A DNA stretch of 64,000 nt from Micromonospora sp. Llam0 (GCF_003751085.1 NZ_RJJY01000002.1:682001-746000), one strand, 5' to 3'. Counted from the first letter of the stretch, positions 32,484 to 41,214 are shown. Numbers and translations are program-made. Notes: generated from the letters alone by a model not told the origin.

Positions 32484-33086
32484 TCACCGGACCACGACCG
32501 GGCCGCCGGACCGCGTCGGCGGCGGCACGTGGCAGCCGGCGACATGGTCGTCGACCATCCCCGTCGCCTGCATCAACGCGTACGCGGTGGTGGGTCCGAC
32601 GAACCGGAGGCCGTGCCGTTTGAGCTCCCGGGCCAGCGCGGTCGACTCGGCGGTGACCGCCGGCACCTGGTCCACCGAGGCGAGCCGGGCGGACCGGGGC
32701 GCCGGGGCGTGTCGCCAGAGCAGCTCGGACAGGCCGGTGGGCAGGTCGAGTACGGCCCGCGCGTTCGACACGGCGGCCTCGATCTTCGCCCGGTTGCGGA
32801 CGATGCCCGCGTCGGCGAGCAGCCGCTCGACGTCGGCCGGGCCGTACCCGGCGACCTTCTCGATCCGGAAACCGTCGAAGGCAGCCCGGAACGCCTCCCG
32901 CTTGCGCAGGATCGTCAGCCAGGACAGGCCGGACTGGAAGGCTTCCAGGGTCAGCCGTTCGTACAGCGCGTCGTCGTCGCGGACCGGTCGACCCCACTCC
33001 TGGTCGTGGTACCGGCGGTAGTCCGCCGAACCGGCGCTCCAGCCGCACCGGGCCAGGCCGTCCGCCCCGACGCTCAGCCCGGTCAC
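32484..33086 (-). CDS. tagA: DNA-3-methyladenine glycosylase I
   Basis: A 200-residue TagA/AlkA-unrelated glycosylase: 'RCGWSAGSADYRRYHDQEWG' opening, 'AGIVRNRAKIEAAVSNARA' and the C-terminal 'VDDHVAGCH'. The metal-binding residues of TagA (an N-terminal Cys and His, a C-terminal His and Cys) are plausible at 'RCGW', 'YHDQ' and 'DHVAGCH'. It removes 3-methyladenine from DNA. GTG start at 33086 overlaps the stop of the SRPBCC gene (GTGA). Same neighbourhood as Rv1210. Confidence 0.92.
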   Translation of the reverse strand: MTGLSVGADGLARCGWSAGSADYRRYHDQEWGRPVRDDDALYERLTLEAFQSGLSWLTILRKREAFRAAFDGFRIEKVAGYGPADVERLLADAGIVRNRAKIEAAVSNARAVLDLPTGLSELLWRHAPAPRSARLASVDQVPAVTAESTALARELKRHGLRFVGPTTAYALMQATGMVDDHVAGCHVPPPTRSGGPVVVR

Positions 33087-33568
33087 GGCAGCGCCCCGGT
33101 CTCGACCAGCCGGCCGAACTTCTTCAACGCCTGGGTCAGGCTCACCTTGGAACCGGGCCAGAGCAGCGGCCAGGCCATCCGGCCGGCGACGCCACCGGGC
33201 AGGTGGAACCACTCGTGCCAGACGACCTGGGTGCGGTCGTGGTCCATCTGGGTGCAGCGCAGCACCCCCGGGCCACGCAGCAGGGTGCCGCAGTGCACCA
33301 CCCGGACCTCGTACGGAGCGTCGACCCGGACCACCCGCATCTCGTCGCGCAACGCCACCGGACCGACCGCGGTGACCGCCGCGATCAGGCTGCCCTCGCC
33401 GCCGTCGCCCGAGACCACCTTCACGTCGGTGAAGGGAATCCACTCGGACTGCCGTTCCCAGGCGGTGAAGGCGGCGAACACCTGTTCGGCGGGGGCCCGG
33501 ATGATGACCGTCGCGGTCACCTCACCGGCGCCGGGGGTGCCGGCGGCGGCCTCGTTCGGACCGCTCAC
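33083..33568 (-). CDS. SRPBCC-fold (polyketide cyclase-like) protein
   Basis: A 161-residue START/SRPBCC domain: 'ATVIIRAPAEQVFAAFTAWERQSEWIPFTDV' start and the helix 'MAWPLLWPGSKVSLTQALKKFGRLVE' closing the fold. The fold binds hydrophobic ligands; no catalytic residue can be assigned. It overlaps both neighbours by 4 bases, so it is in one translationally coupled operon, DivIVA-SRPBCC-tagA. Confidence 0.87.
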   Translation of the reverse strand: MSGPNEAAAGTPGAGEVTATVIIRAPAEQVFAAFTAWERQSEWIPFTDVKVVSGDGGEGSLIAAVTAVGPVALRDEMRVVRVDAPYEVRVVHCGTLLRGPGVLRCTQMDHDRTQVVWHEWFHLPGGVAGRMAWPLLWPGSKVSLTQALKKFGRLVETGALP

Positions 33569-34128
33569 CTGGCAGCACCGTCCGCCGGGCGGGCCTCCGG
33601 CCCGGCCCCGGCGGCTGCGTCGACCGTGGGTGACGGGGCGGACTCCGGCTTGTCGGCGGTGGCCGACTCCGGCTCGGCGGCGGGGCTAGCGGCCCCGTCC
33701 GGCTCCGCCGTCGCGGTGATGTCGATCGGCGCACCGTCCCCGGCAGGCGCCGGCAGGTCGACGGCCGGCACGAGGGCCGCGTTCCGGGCCAGCCGCAACT
33801 GGTCGGCGTCCTCGGTACGCCCCTCCCGCAGCGCCGCCACCTCGGCCTGCAGCACCTCGATCAACTCGTCCTTGTACCCGATGTCGTACGCCGCCCGGCG
33901 CAGCGCCTGGTCGACCTGCGCCATCCGGTACCCGCGCAGCGCGGTGTCGAACCGGACCTGGCTGACGTCGTGCTCCAGCAGCGGTCGGGTGCCGGGCAGC
34001 GGGACCGCCCGCCCGTCCGGCTCGACCGGGACCAGCCCCGGGTCGTTGCCGGTGACGAGCACGGTGACCCCGAAGACGACCGCGGCGACGGTCAACGCGG
34101 CGACCAGAACGAGGAGAAACTGATCCAT
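33565..34128 (-). CDS. membrane DivIVA-domain protein
   Basis: A 187-residue protein with one N-terminal transmembrane helix ('FLLVLVAALTVAAVVFGVTVLV') and a DivIVA-like motif 'FDTALRGYRMAQVDQALRRAAYDIG', then a short coiled-coil segment and a Pro/Ala/Glu-rich tail. DivIVA-domain proteins often mark curved or polar membranes and organise cell-wall growth. First gene of the operon with SRPBCC and tagA; in mycobacteria the corresponding position is Rv1209, next to folP2. Confidence 0.85.
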   Translation of the reverse strand: MDQFLLVLVAALTVAAVVFGVTVLVTGNDPGLVPVEPDGRAVPLPGTRPLLEHDVSQVRFDTALRGYRMAQVDQALRRAAYDIGYKDELIEVLQAEVAALREGRTEDADQLRLARNAALVPAVDLPAPAGDGAPIDITATAEPDGAASPAAEPESATADKPESAPSPTVDAAAGAGPEARPADGAAR

Positions 34129-34294
34129 GACCGAATCGTGGCATGCCGGCGCGGCGAGGGCGACCCCCGGCGGCGCGTCGTCGGTCGGCGGCGGGCTCTC
34201 CCGCCCCGGTGAGCGCCGCTCCCGGCGACCGCCGGCAGTCGGCATCCCGCAGCCGGTTAGCCTCCTGGCAGGCGGGACGGGATCGGAGGCACGG

Positions 34295-35164
34295 ATGGGG
34301 CGTACGCTGCGGCTCGGCCGACGGTCCCTGGCACCCGGGGATCTCGCGGTGATGGCGATCGTCAACCGTACGCCCGATTCGTTCTTCGACCGCGGCGCGA
34401 CCTTCGCCGCGGACGCCGCGCTGCACGCGGTCGCCGCCGCGGTCGCCGCCGGCGCGGACATCGTCGACATCGGCGGGGTGAAGGCCGGGCCCGGGACCGC
34501 CGTCGACGTGGCCGAGGAGATCGACCGTACGGTCGACACGATCGCGGCGGTCCGGGCCGCCTTCCCGGACCTGGTCATCTCGATCGACACCTGGCGGGCC
34601 GAGGTGGCCAGGGAGGCGGTCGGAGCCGGCGCCGACCTGCTCAACGACACCTGGGCCGGCGCGGATCCCCGGCTCGCCGAGGTCGCGGCGGCGACCGGGG
34701 CTGGGCTGATCTGCTCGCACACCGGTGGGACCACGCCACGGACCCGACCGCACCGGGCCGCGTTCGACGACGTGGTGGCCGACGTGGTGGGTACCGTGAC
34801 CGGCCTCGCCGAGCGCGCGGTCGGTCTCGGGGTACGGCCGGACGGCATCCTGATCGACCCGGCACACGATTTCGGCAAGAACACCCGGCATTCGCTGGAG
34901 GTCACCCGGCGGCTCACCGAACTGGTCGACACCGGGTGGCCGGTCCTGGTTGCCCTCTCCAACAAGGATTTCATCGGAGAGACCCTGGATCTGCCGGTCG
35001 ACCAGCGGCTGGAGGGCACCTTGGCGGCCACGGCGGTCTCCGCCTGGCTGGGTGCCCGGGTGTTCCGGGCGCACCAGGTCGCGGCGACCCGGCGGGCGCT
35101 GGACATGGTGGCGTCGATCCGGGGCGACCGCCCGCCGGCGGTGTCCCGCCGGGCGTTGGCCTGA
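34295..35164 (+). CDS. folP2: dihydropteroate-synthase-like protein, FolP2 type
   Basis: A 289-residue TIM barrel with 'VMAIVNRTPDSFFDRGATF', 'DIVDIGGVKAGPG', 'ISIDTWRAEVAREAV', 'LLNDTWAG' and 'LIDPAHDFGKN'. The catalytic enzyme has a S-T-R-P-G loop where this protein has V-K-A-G-P-G, the FolP2 sequence of mycobacteria; FolP2 of M. leprae is reported to lack dihydropteroate synthase activity, so the true reaction is unclear. ATG at 34295 follows GGAGG (34285-34289). gpgS, which is beside folP2 in mycobacteria, is not in the gap here. Confidence 0.85.
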   Translation: MGRTLRLGRRSLAPGDLAVMAIVNRTPDSFFDRGATFAADAALHAVAAAVAAGADIVDIGGVKAGPGTAVDVAEEIDRTVDTIAAVRAAFPDLVISIDTWRAEVAREAVGAGADLLNDTWAGADPRLAEVAAATGAGLICSHTGGTTPRTRPHRAAFDDVVADVVGTVTGLAERAVGLGVRPDGILIDPAHDFGKNTRHSLEVTRRLTELVDTGWPVLVALSNKDFIGETLDLPVDQRLEGTLAATAVSAWLGARVFRAHQVAATRRALDMVASIRGDRPPAVSRRALA

Positions 35165-35184
35165 CCGGGTCCGGTCGCGGTCAG
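35161..35184. terminator. stop-codon hairpin between folP2 and nuoA
   Basis: CTGACCG (35161-35167) pairs with CGGTCAG (35178-35184) around a 10-base loop. Each arm contains the stop codon of one of the two convergent genes (TGA at 35162 on plus, TGA at 35181-35183 on minus), giving a bidirectional terminator candidate. Confidence 0.5.
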
Positions 35185-35558
35185 GTCCAGCGGAGCACGT
35201 TCTTTCGCCAGGCGTAGAGGATGCCCAGCGCCAGGACGGCCACGAAGACGCCCATCTCGGCGACGGTGACCAGGCCGAACCCCGGCCGGTCGAAGATCAC
35301 CGCCCAGGGGAAGAGGAAGACCGCCTCCACCGCGAAGAGCACGTACAGGAACGCGTACACGTAGTAGCGGATCTGCGCCTGGGCCCAGTCGCCGCCCACC
35401 GGGTCGAGGCCGCACTCGTAGCTGGCCCGTTTACCGACCGGGTCGGCCGGGTGACCCGGCCGCAGCAACCGGTTGGCGCCGTAGCCGACGGTGAAGAAGG
35501 CGACGCCGACCAGCAGCAACAGCCCCAACGTCGCGTACGAGCCGAGGTAGCCCTGCAT
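35181..35558 (-). CDS. nuoA: NADH-quinone oxidoreductase subunit A, orphan copy
   Basis: A 125-residue three-helix protein. The motif 'ECGLDPVGGDW' (loop with the conserved Cys), 'AQAQIRYYVYAFLYVLFAVEAVFLFPW' and the C-terminal 'ALGILYAWRKNVLRW' identify NuoA. No other nuo gene is near, so it is not part of a complete complex I operon. In Streptomyces a second, partial nuo cluster lies near korAB, so this is probably the surviving part. It is divergent from korA. Whether it serves in the main complex I or another complex is unknown. Confidence 0.92.
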   Translation of the reverse strand: MQGYLGSYATLGLLLLVGVAFFTVGYGANRLLRPGHPADPVGKRASYECGLDPVGGDWAQAQIRYYVYAFLYVLFAVEAVFLFPWAVIFDRPGFGLVTVAEMGVFVAVLALGILYAWRKNVLRWT

Positions 35559-35861
35559 GTCCGACAGCCTACCGTCCGGTCGTCCGGGCCGGCCTGGGCC
35601 GAGCGGCCGAGACCGGCGTCACCGCCCCGTGACCGTAGGGTGATTCCAGTCCCACCGGGCGGACCCGAGCCGGGTATCCGACCCGATCCGACGTAGGCTT
35701 TCCTCAGAGTGTCACCATGGTTAGGACGCCCTTACCGGGACACCCATCGTGGCACCGGGCAACGGCAGCGCCACGGCCGGCAACAGCCGCAGGACGCCGG
35801 CAACCGCCCCAGCACGGCCGGCGATCCACGCCACCGGCAGGAAACGAGGAGGTCAGCTCAC
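35559..35861. other. gene-free 303-base divergent region between nuoA and korA
   Basis: The left half holds a TTCCTCAGAGTGTC segment of unclear role; the right half is rich in CGGCAACAGCCG-like motifs. The korA ribosome-binding site GAGGAGGT is at 35846-35853. No other coding frame, RNA structure or recognisable operator could be supported. Confidence 0.4.
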
Positions 35862-37709
35862 GTGACCAAGCAGGTCCGTCAACTGGATCGGGTGGTCATC
35901 CGTTTCGCTGGCGACTCCGGTGACGGTATGCAGCTGACCGGTGACCGGTTCACCTCGGAGACCGCACAGCTCGGCAACGACATCTCCACGTTGCCGAACT
36001 TCCCGGCCGAGATCCGGGCTCCCGCCGGCACCCTGCCCGGGGTGTCCAGCTTCCAGGTGCACTTCGCCGACTACGACATCCTCACCCCCGGTGACTCACC
36101 GAACGTCCTGGTCGCCATGAATCCGGCGGCGCTGAAGGCGAACCTCGGCGATCTGCCGCGCGGCGCGGACATCATCGTCAACACCGACGAGTTCACCCGG
36201 CGCAACCTCGCGAAGGTCGGATACGCCGCCAGCCCGCTGGAGGATGGCTCGCTCGACGGGTACGCCGTACATCCGGTGGCGCTGACCTCGATGACCATCG
36301 GCGCGCTCGCCGAGCTGTCCGTATCGAAGAAGGACGCCGAGCGGGCGAAGAACATGTTCGCGCTGGGTCTGCTCTCCTGGATGTACTCCCGGCCGTACGA
36401 GTCCACCATCCGGTTCCTGGAGCGCAAGTTCGCCAAGCGCCCGGACCTGGTAGCGGCGAACATCGCCGCGTTCAAGGCCGGCTGGAACTTCGGCGAGACC
36501 ACCGAGGACTTCTCGGTACGCTACGAGGTCAACCCGGCCCGGATGCGCCCGGGCACGTACCGCAACATCACCGGCAACGCGGCGCTGTCGCTCGGGCTGG
36601 TGGCCGCCGGGGTCCGGGCCAAGCTGCCGATCTTCCTCGGTGCCTACCCGATCACGCCGGCCTCGGACATCCTGCACGAGTTGAGCAAGCACAAGCGGTT
36701 CGGTGTGGTCACTATGCAGGCCGAGGACGAGATCGCCGCGGTCGGCGCGGCGCTCGGCGCGGCGTACGGCGGTGCTCTCGGCATCACCACCACCTCCGGG
36801 CCGGGCGTGGCGCTCAAGGGCGAGACCATCTCGCTCGCCGTCGCGTTGGAGCTGCCGCTGGTGATCGTCGACGTGCAGCGGGCCGGTCCGTCCACCGGCA
36901 TGCCGACCAAGACCGAGCAGGCCGACCTGAACATGGCGCTGTTCGGCCGGCACGGCGAGGCACCGGTGGCGGTGATCGCACCGCGCTCGCCGTCGGACTG
37001 CTTCCACGCCGCCATCGAGGCGGCCCGGATCGCGCTCACCTATCGCACCCCGGTGCTGCTGCTGTCCGACAACTACGTGGCCAACGGTTCCGAGCCGTGG
37101 CTGCTGCCCGACGTCGACTCCCTGCCCGACCTGCAGGTCGAGTTCGCCACCGAGGCCAACGACGACGACGGCAAGACCTTCCTGCCGTACCTGCGCGACC
37201 CGCAGACGCTGGCCCGGCCGTGGGCGATCCCCGGCACTCCCGGTCTGGAGCACCGCATCGGTGGTCTGGAGAAGGCCGACCGCACCGGCGACATCTCCTA
37301 CGACCCGGCGAACCACGACTTCATGGTGCGGACCCGGCAGGCCCGGATCGACGCGATCCCGGTGCCGGACGTCGAGGTGGAGGATCCGGACGGCGACGCC
37401 CGTACGCTGGTGCTGGGCTGGGGGTCGACGTACGGGCCGATCGGTGCCGCCTGCCGGGCGTTGCGCCAGCGCGGCCTTTCGGTGGCGCAGGCGCATCTGC
37501 GGCACCTGGCACCGCTGCCGGCCAACCTCGGCGAGGTGCTGCGCAACTACGACCGGGTGGTGATCCCGGAGATGAACCTCGGTCAACTGGCCCACGTGAT
37601 CCGGGGCCGCTACCTGGTCGACGCGATCGGTTACAACCAGGTCCGGGGCCTGCCGTTCACCGCCACGGAGCTGGAGACCATGCTGGAAGAGGTCGTGAAG
37701 AATGTCTGA
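35862..37709 (+). CDS. korA: 2-oxoglutarate:ferredoxin oxidoreductase subunit alpha
   Basis: A 615-residue fused gamma-alpha subunit. The N-terminal gamma-like domain begins 'VIRFAGDSGDGMQLTG'; the alpha part carries 'GAYPITPASDILHELSK' and 'MQAEDEIAAVGAALGA' of the pyrimidine-binding region and 'GPSTGMPTKTEQADLN'. Oxidises 2-oxoacids with CoA, passing electrons to ferredoxin, as an oxygen-tolerant alternative to the dehydrogenase complex in actinobacteria. GTG start with a strong upstream GAGGAGGT. It overlaps korB by 8 bases, so the two are coupled. Confidence 0.95.
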   Translation: MTKQVRQLDRVVIRFAGDSGDGMQLTGDRFTSETAQLGNDISTLPNFPAEIRAPAGTLPGVSSFQVHFADYDILTPGDSPNVLVAMNPAALKANLGDLPRGADIIVNTDEFTRRNLAKVGYAASPLEDGSLDGYAVHPVALTSMTIGALAELSVSKKDAERAKNMFALGLLSWMYSRPYESTIRFLERKFAKRPDLVAANIAAFKAGWNFGETTEDFSVRYEVNPARMRPGTYRNITGNAALSLGLVAAGVRAKLPIFLGAYPITPASDILHELSKHKRFGVVTMQAEDEIAAVGAALGAAYGGALGITTTSGPGVALKGETISLAVALELPLVIVDVQRAGPSTGMPTKTEQADLNMALFGRHGEAPVAVIAPRSPSDCFHAAIEAARIALTYRTPVLLLSDNYVANGSEPWLLPDVDSLPDLQVEFATEANDDDGKTFLPYLRDPQTLARPWAIPGTPGLEHRIGGLEKADRTGDISYDPANHDFMVRTRQARIDAIPVPDVEVEDPDGDARTLVLGWGSTYGPIGAACRALRQRGLSVAQAHLRHLAPLPANLGEVLRNYDRVVIPEMNLGQLAHVIRGRYLVDAIGYNQVRGLPFTATELETMLEEVVKNV

Positions 37710-38766
37710 GCCCGCCCGCAACGGACGCCCCGGCGGTACGCCGGTGGCGGTCAAGCTCACCGCCAAGGACTTCAAGTCCGACCAGGAGGTGCGCTGGTGC
37801 CCCGGGTGCGGTGACTACGCGATCCTCGCCGCCGTGCAGTCGTTCATGCCGGAGCTGAACATGCCCCGGGAGCGGATCGTCTTCGTCTCCGGCATCGGCT
37901 GCTCGTCACGCTTCCCGTACTACATGAACACGTACGGCATGCACTCCATCCACGGCCGGGCGCCGGCGATCGCCACCGGCCTGTCGGTATCCCGCCCGGA
38001 CCTGTCGGTCTGGGTGGTGACCGGGGACGGCGACGCGCTGTCGATCGGCGGCAACCACCTGATCCACGCGCTGCGCCGTAACGTCAACCTCAAGATCCTG
38101 CTGTTCAACAACCGGATCTACGGGTTGACCAAGGGGCAGTACTCGCCGACCTCCGAGCTGGGCAAGATCACCAAGTCGACGCCGGTCGGCTCGGCCGACT
38201 CGCCGTTCAACCCGCTGTCGCTGGCCCTCGGCGCCGAGGCGACCTTCGTCGCCCGGACCATCGACTCCGACCGTAAGCATCTGCAGTCGGTGCTGCGTGC
38301 CGCCGCCGAGCACCAGGGTTCGGCCTTCGTGGAGATCTACCAGAACTGCAACATCTTCAACGACGGCGCGTTCGAGCAGTTGAAGGAGCCGGCGACCCGG
38401 GACGACTACCTGATCCGGCTGGAGCACGGCCAGCCGATCACGTTCGGGGCCGACGGGCAGTTCTGCGTGGTCCACCCACCCGGCGGCTTCGGGCTGGAGG
38501 TCCGCGAGACCGCGTCGGTGCCGGCCGAGCAGATCGTGGTGCACGACGCCACGATCGCCGAGCCCGCCTACGCGTTCGCGCTGTCCCGGCTGCCCGCCGC
38601 CGACCTGCGCAACACGCCCATCGGGGTGTTCCGCAGCGTGTCCCGGCCCAGCTACGACAACCTGATCCAGACCCAGGTCGAGCAGGCCCGGGCGGCCGCC
38701 GAGGGCACCCCTGAGGAGCAGTTGGCCGGGCTGCTGCGCAGCGGCGACACCTGGTCGATCAACTGA
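37702..38766 (+). CDS. korB: 2-oxoglutarate:ferredoxin oxidoreductase subunit beta
   Basis: A 354-residue TPP-binding subunit. The C-x2-C motif 'WCPGCGDYAILAAVQ' and Fe-S Cys in 'SGIGCSSRFPYYMN' and the TPP/Mg motif 'VVTGDGDALSIGGNHLIHAL', with 'LFNNRIYGLTKGQYSPTS', are clear. The C-terminal about 60 residues are a KorB extension. ATG at 37702 lies inside the end of korA, giving an equimolar pair. A strong hairpin follows the stop, so korAB is probably a two-gene operon. Confidence 0.95.
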   Translation: MSEPARNGRPGGTPVAVKLTAKDFKSDQEVRWCPGCGDYAILAAVQSFMPELNMPRERIVFVSGIGCSSRFPYYMNTYGMHSIHGRAPAIATGLSVSRPDLSVWVVTGDGDALSIGGNHLIHALRRNVNLKILLFNNRIYGLTKGQYSPTSELGKITKSTPVGSADSPFNPLSLALGAEATFVARTIDSDRKHLQSVLRAAAEHQGSAFVEIYQNCNIFNDGAFEQLKEPATRDDYLIRLEHGQPITFGADGQFCVVHPPGGFGLEVRETASVPAEQIVVHDATIAEPAYAFALSRLPAADLRNTPIGVFRSVSRPSYDNLIQTQVEQARAAAEGTPEEQLAGLLRSGDTWSIN

Positions 38767-38772
38767 CTGGCC

Positions 38773-38804
38773 GGTTTCCGGACCGACCTGGTCGGTCCGG
38801 AACC
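38773..38804. terminator. hairpin terminator after korB
   Basis: GGTTTCCGGACCGAC (38773-38787) pairs with GTCGGTCCGGAACC (38791-38804) through a 3-base loop with one bulged T; the stem has 14 pairs. It lies between korB and the convergent K+ channel gene and can act both ways. Confidence 0.75.
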
Positions 38805-38840
38805 GATTTCCTGGCCGACCAGCGGCCGTTCGGGGTGGCG

Positions 38841-39860
38841 TCAGCCGATCGACGGCGTGCTGGCCGAGGTCCGGTCGTCGCGGACGTAGACCAGCAGGTC
38901 ACCTGTCTCGATCTTGACGCTGTCCGGGTCGGCGAGCGACACCACCCGGCCGCGCCGGATCAGCGCGATCACCAGGTTGGCCAGTTGCCGCGGTGAGGTG
39001 CCCACCTCGTCGCGGTTCGCCGAACGCATCGCCAGCGCCATCCCCTGCCCCGGGGTGAGCAGGTCCTCGACCACGTCGATCAGCGGCGGCGCCGACGTGG
39101 ACAGGCCGAGCAGCCGGCCCGCGGTGGCGGACGAGACGATGACATGGTGCGCACCGCTCTGCCGCAGCAGTGCCGCGTTCTCCGCCTCCCGGGCGGCGGC
39201 GATGATCCGTACCTTCCCGGCGGTCAACTGCCGGACGGTCAGCGTGACCAGGACCGAGGCGTCGTCGCTGTCGGTCGCGATGATCACCGCCTTGGCGTGC
39301 TTGACGTGCGCCTCGTTGAGCACCGACGACCGGGTGGCCGATCCTTCGATGGCCACCAGCCCGGCGGAGGTCGCCTGCCGCAGCGCGATCCCGCTGCTCT
39401 CCACGACGACGATGTGCTGCTTGTCGAAGCCGTTCTCCAGCAGCGCGGAGACGGCGCTACGGCCCTTGGTGCCGTAGCCGCAGATGATGACGTGGTCCTT
39501 CACGTTCTTTCTCCACCGGGTCAGTCGAAGGTTCGTCCGGTACTGCTCGGTGAGCACCTCCAGGGTGGTGCCGACCAGGATGATCAGGAAGACCACCCGG
39601 GCGGGCGTGATGATCAGGACGTTGACCAGCCGCGCCGACTCGGTGACCGGGGCGATGTCGCCGTACCCGGTGGTGGAGAGGCTGACCACCGCGTAGTAGA
39701 AGCTGTCGAGCAGCGAGACGCCGTCGCCGTTGGCGTCCCGGTAGCCGTCGCGGTCGGCGTACACCACGGCCACCACGCCGAGCACCAGGCCGATCGCCGC
39801 CATCAGCCGCAGGCTCAGTGCCCGCAGCGGCCCCTGCCGTACTGCGGGAAAGTGAATCAC
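38841..39860 (-). CDS. potassium channel with RCK (TrkA-N) domain
   Basis: About 339 residues. Two transmembrane segments ('LRLMAAIGLVLGVVAVVY' and 'VVFLIILVGTTLEVLTEQY') flank the pore loop with selectivity filter T-T-G-Y-G-D, followed by a cytoplasmic RCK domain ('HVIICGYGTKGRSAVSALLE') and a TrkA-C-like C-terminus. This is the MthK/Kch type of K+ channel, gated by ligand binding to the RCK ring. GTG at 39860 (VIHFPAV) is preferred; the frame is open to 39947 but the added residues are not family-like. Confidence 0.92.
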   Translation of the reverse strand: MIHFPAVRQGPLRALSLRLMAAIGLVLGVVAVVYADRDGYRDANGDGVSLLDSFYYAVVSLSTTGYGDIAPVTESARLVNVLIITPARVVFLIILVGTTLEVLTEQYRTNLRLTRWRKNVKDHVIICGYGTKGRSAVSALLENGFDKQHIVVVESSGIALRQATSAGLVAIEGSATRSSVLNEAHVKHAKAVIIATDSDDASVLVTLTVRQLTAGKVRIIAAAREAENAALLRQSGAHHVIVSSATAGRLLGLSTSAPPLIDVVEDLLTPGQGMALAMRSANRDEVGTSPRQLANLVIALIRRGRVVSLADPDSVKIETGDLLVYVRDDRTSASTPSIG

Positions 39861-40082
39861 CGCCGGCCCGCCTCCGCCTTCTTGTCCCCGTACACGCCCA
39901 CAACATAGCTGTTCCGTGCCGTCTGATCTTGATCGCCTGGACAACACCTTGCGCCAGGTGCGTCCGGGACGGAAGCGGTGGTATCCCGCCGCCTCAAATC
40001 TTGCTTAGAGACATTGCATCGGGACGCAGTGTTGTCGATGCTCACCCAGCAAGCCATCCATCCGTGAGTTTCGGAGCAGCCT

Positions 40083-40355
40083 GTGAACCCGCCACGACCG
40101 ACCGCCATTCCTGCGATCACCCCAGGGACGGTATTGCGACTCGGCAAGGACGATTGGCGGTACGGCGGACACAATCTCATCCTTCAGGTGGAGCAGATGC
40201 GACCCGATCTGTCGGTCTATTACGACAATCGGTGGGTGTGGATCGTCGGACGTTCCCTCGGAACGGATGGCGGCGGGCTCGGCCGAGTGGTCGCCCTGGT
40301 CCGGGTCGCCGCGTTGCCCGGTGCGACCCAGGCCGACGCCACCGACGTCGGCTGA
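40083..40355 (+). CDS. conserved hypothetical small protein
   Basis: A 90-residue protein, 'TPGTVLRLGKDDWRYGG' ... 'QVEQMRPDLSVYYDNRWVWIVG', apparently a small beta-rich domain. No family recognised; the last third is rich in Gly, Ala and Val. GTG start; the preceding 222 bases are non-coding and form no clear terminator. An imperfect hairpin GGGCCGGTC/GACCGGTCC follows the stop at about 40363-40390. Confidence 0.6.
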   Translation: MNPPRPTAIPAITPGTVLRLGKDDWRYGGHNLILQVEQMRPDLSVYYDNRWVWIVGRSLGTDGGGLGRVVALVRVAALPGATQADATDVG

Positions 40356-40540
40356 CCACGGGCCGGTCGGCCGATGTGACCGGTCCGGCCGACTCGTCTG
40401 TTTACACACTGGTCGACAAACAATCAGGCCAACTAAAGATCGACTCTAGCTGATACCACGAGACTGTGGACACGCTTGTGACCCATCGGTAACAAGCGCG
40501 CCGACGCCGCCCCCACGGACCGTCCACCGGAGGTATCGCG

Positions 40541-41071
40541 ATGACCCGACGCCTGACCACCCTGCTCACCGCCGCACTGCTCGGCCTCACCGCCGCCCTC
40601 GGCTCGGCCAGCCCGGCCGCCGCCGTGCCCGCCGACAAGCCTGCGGTCCTGTCCAGCTGGACCCAGACCAGCGCGAGCAGCTACAGCGCCTGGAACTTGG
40701 CTCGGCTCAACCAGGGGGGCTGGGCCGCGTACCAGTTCGACTGGTCGACCGACTACTGCTCGTCCAGCCCGGACAACCCGCTCGGCTTCGACTTCCGGCT
40801 CTCCTGCCACCGGCACGACTTCGGCTACCGCAACTACAAGGCGATCGGCCAGTTCTCCGCCAACAAGGCACGGGTGGACAGCGCCTTCTACGAGGACCTC
40901 AAGCGGGTGTGTGCCCGGTACAGCAGCTTCGTCCGGCCGGCCTGTCTGAGCCTCGCCTGGACGTACTACCAGGCGGTGCGCATCTTCGGCGCGCCGGTCG
41001 TGAATGCCGCCGACCTGGAGCGGGCCCGGCAGCTGCAGGCCGCCGGGCCGCGGCTGGTTGGCACCGACTGA
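40541..41071 (+). CDS. secreted prokaryotic phospholipase A2
   Basis: A 176-residue exported protein with a signal peptide ('LTTLLTAALLGLTAALGSAS', A-x-A cleavage site near residue 28) and the catalytic His-Asp pair in 'SCHRHDFGYRNYKAIG', the hallmark of bacterial PLA2 (Streptomyces type). Cys residues at 'DYCSS', 'SCHRH', 'VCARY' and 'PACLS' would form two disulfides. It hydrolyses the sn-2 ester of phospholipids outside the cell, with Ca2+. ATG start with AGGTATCG upstream. A GC hairpin at 41085-41124 follows. Confidence 0.92.
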   Translation: MTRRLTTLLTAALLGLTAALGSASPAAAVPADKPAVLSSWTQTSASSYSAWNLARLNQGGWAAYQFDWSTDYCSSSPDNPLGFDFRLSCHRHDFGYRNYKAIGQFSANKARVDSAFYEDLKRVCARYSSFVRPACLSLAWTYYQAVRIFGAPVVNAADLERARQLQAAGPRLVGTD

Positions 41072-41084
41072 CCGCACCGCACCC

Positions 41085-41124
41085 GGCCGGCCCGTCCTCT
41101 CCCCCCGGGGGGGCCGGGCCGGCC
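41085..41124. terminator. GC-rich hairpin between phospholipase and cyclase genes
   Basis: GGCCGGCCC (41085-41093) pairs with GGGCCGGCC (41116-41124); inside, CCCCCC and GGGGGG (about 41101-41112) add an inner stem. Convergent genes end on either side. Confidence 0.6.
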
Positions 41125-41214
41125 GCCGGCCACCACGGCCGCCGAGCGGGTCGCCAGTCACCACGGCCGGGCCGGCCGTCGGCCACCACGGCCGCCGAGC
41201 GGGTCGCCGTCACC
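41116..41214. repeat. two direct repeats of about 46 bp, period 51
   Basis: GGCCACCACGGCCGCCGAGC followed by GGGTCGCC occurs at about 41128 and 41179 within repeats beginning GGGCCGGCCG. The second copy encodes the C-terminus of the cyclase-ATPase (DPLGGRGGRRPARPW), and the first lies just after its stop codon, so an end duplication occurred. Confidence 0.75.

Noticed and set aside
35690..35760. Iron-regulator-like box near TTCCTCAGAGTGTC...GGTTAGGAC before korA
   Set aside because: Half-sites do not align with the IdeR/DmdR consensus over more than 8 bases.
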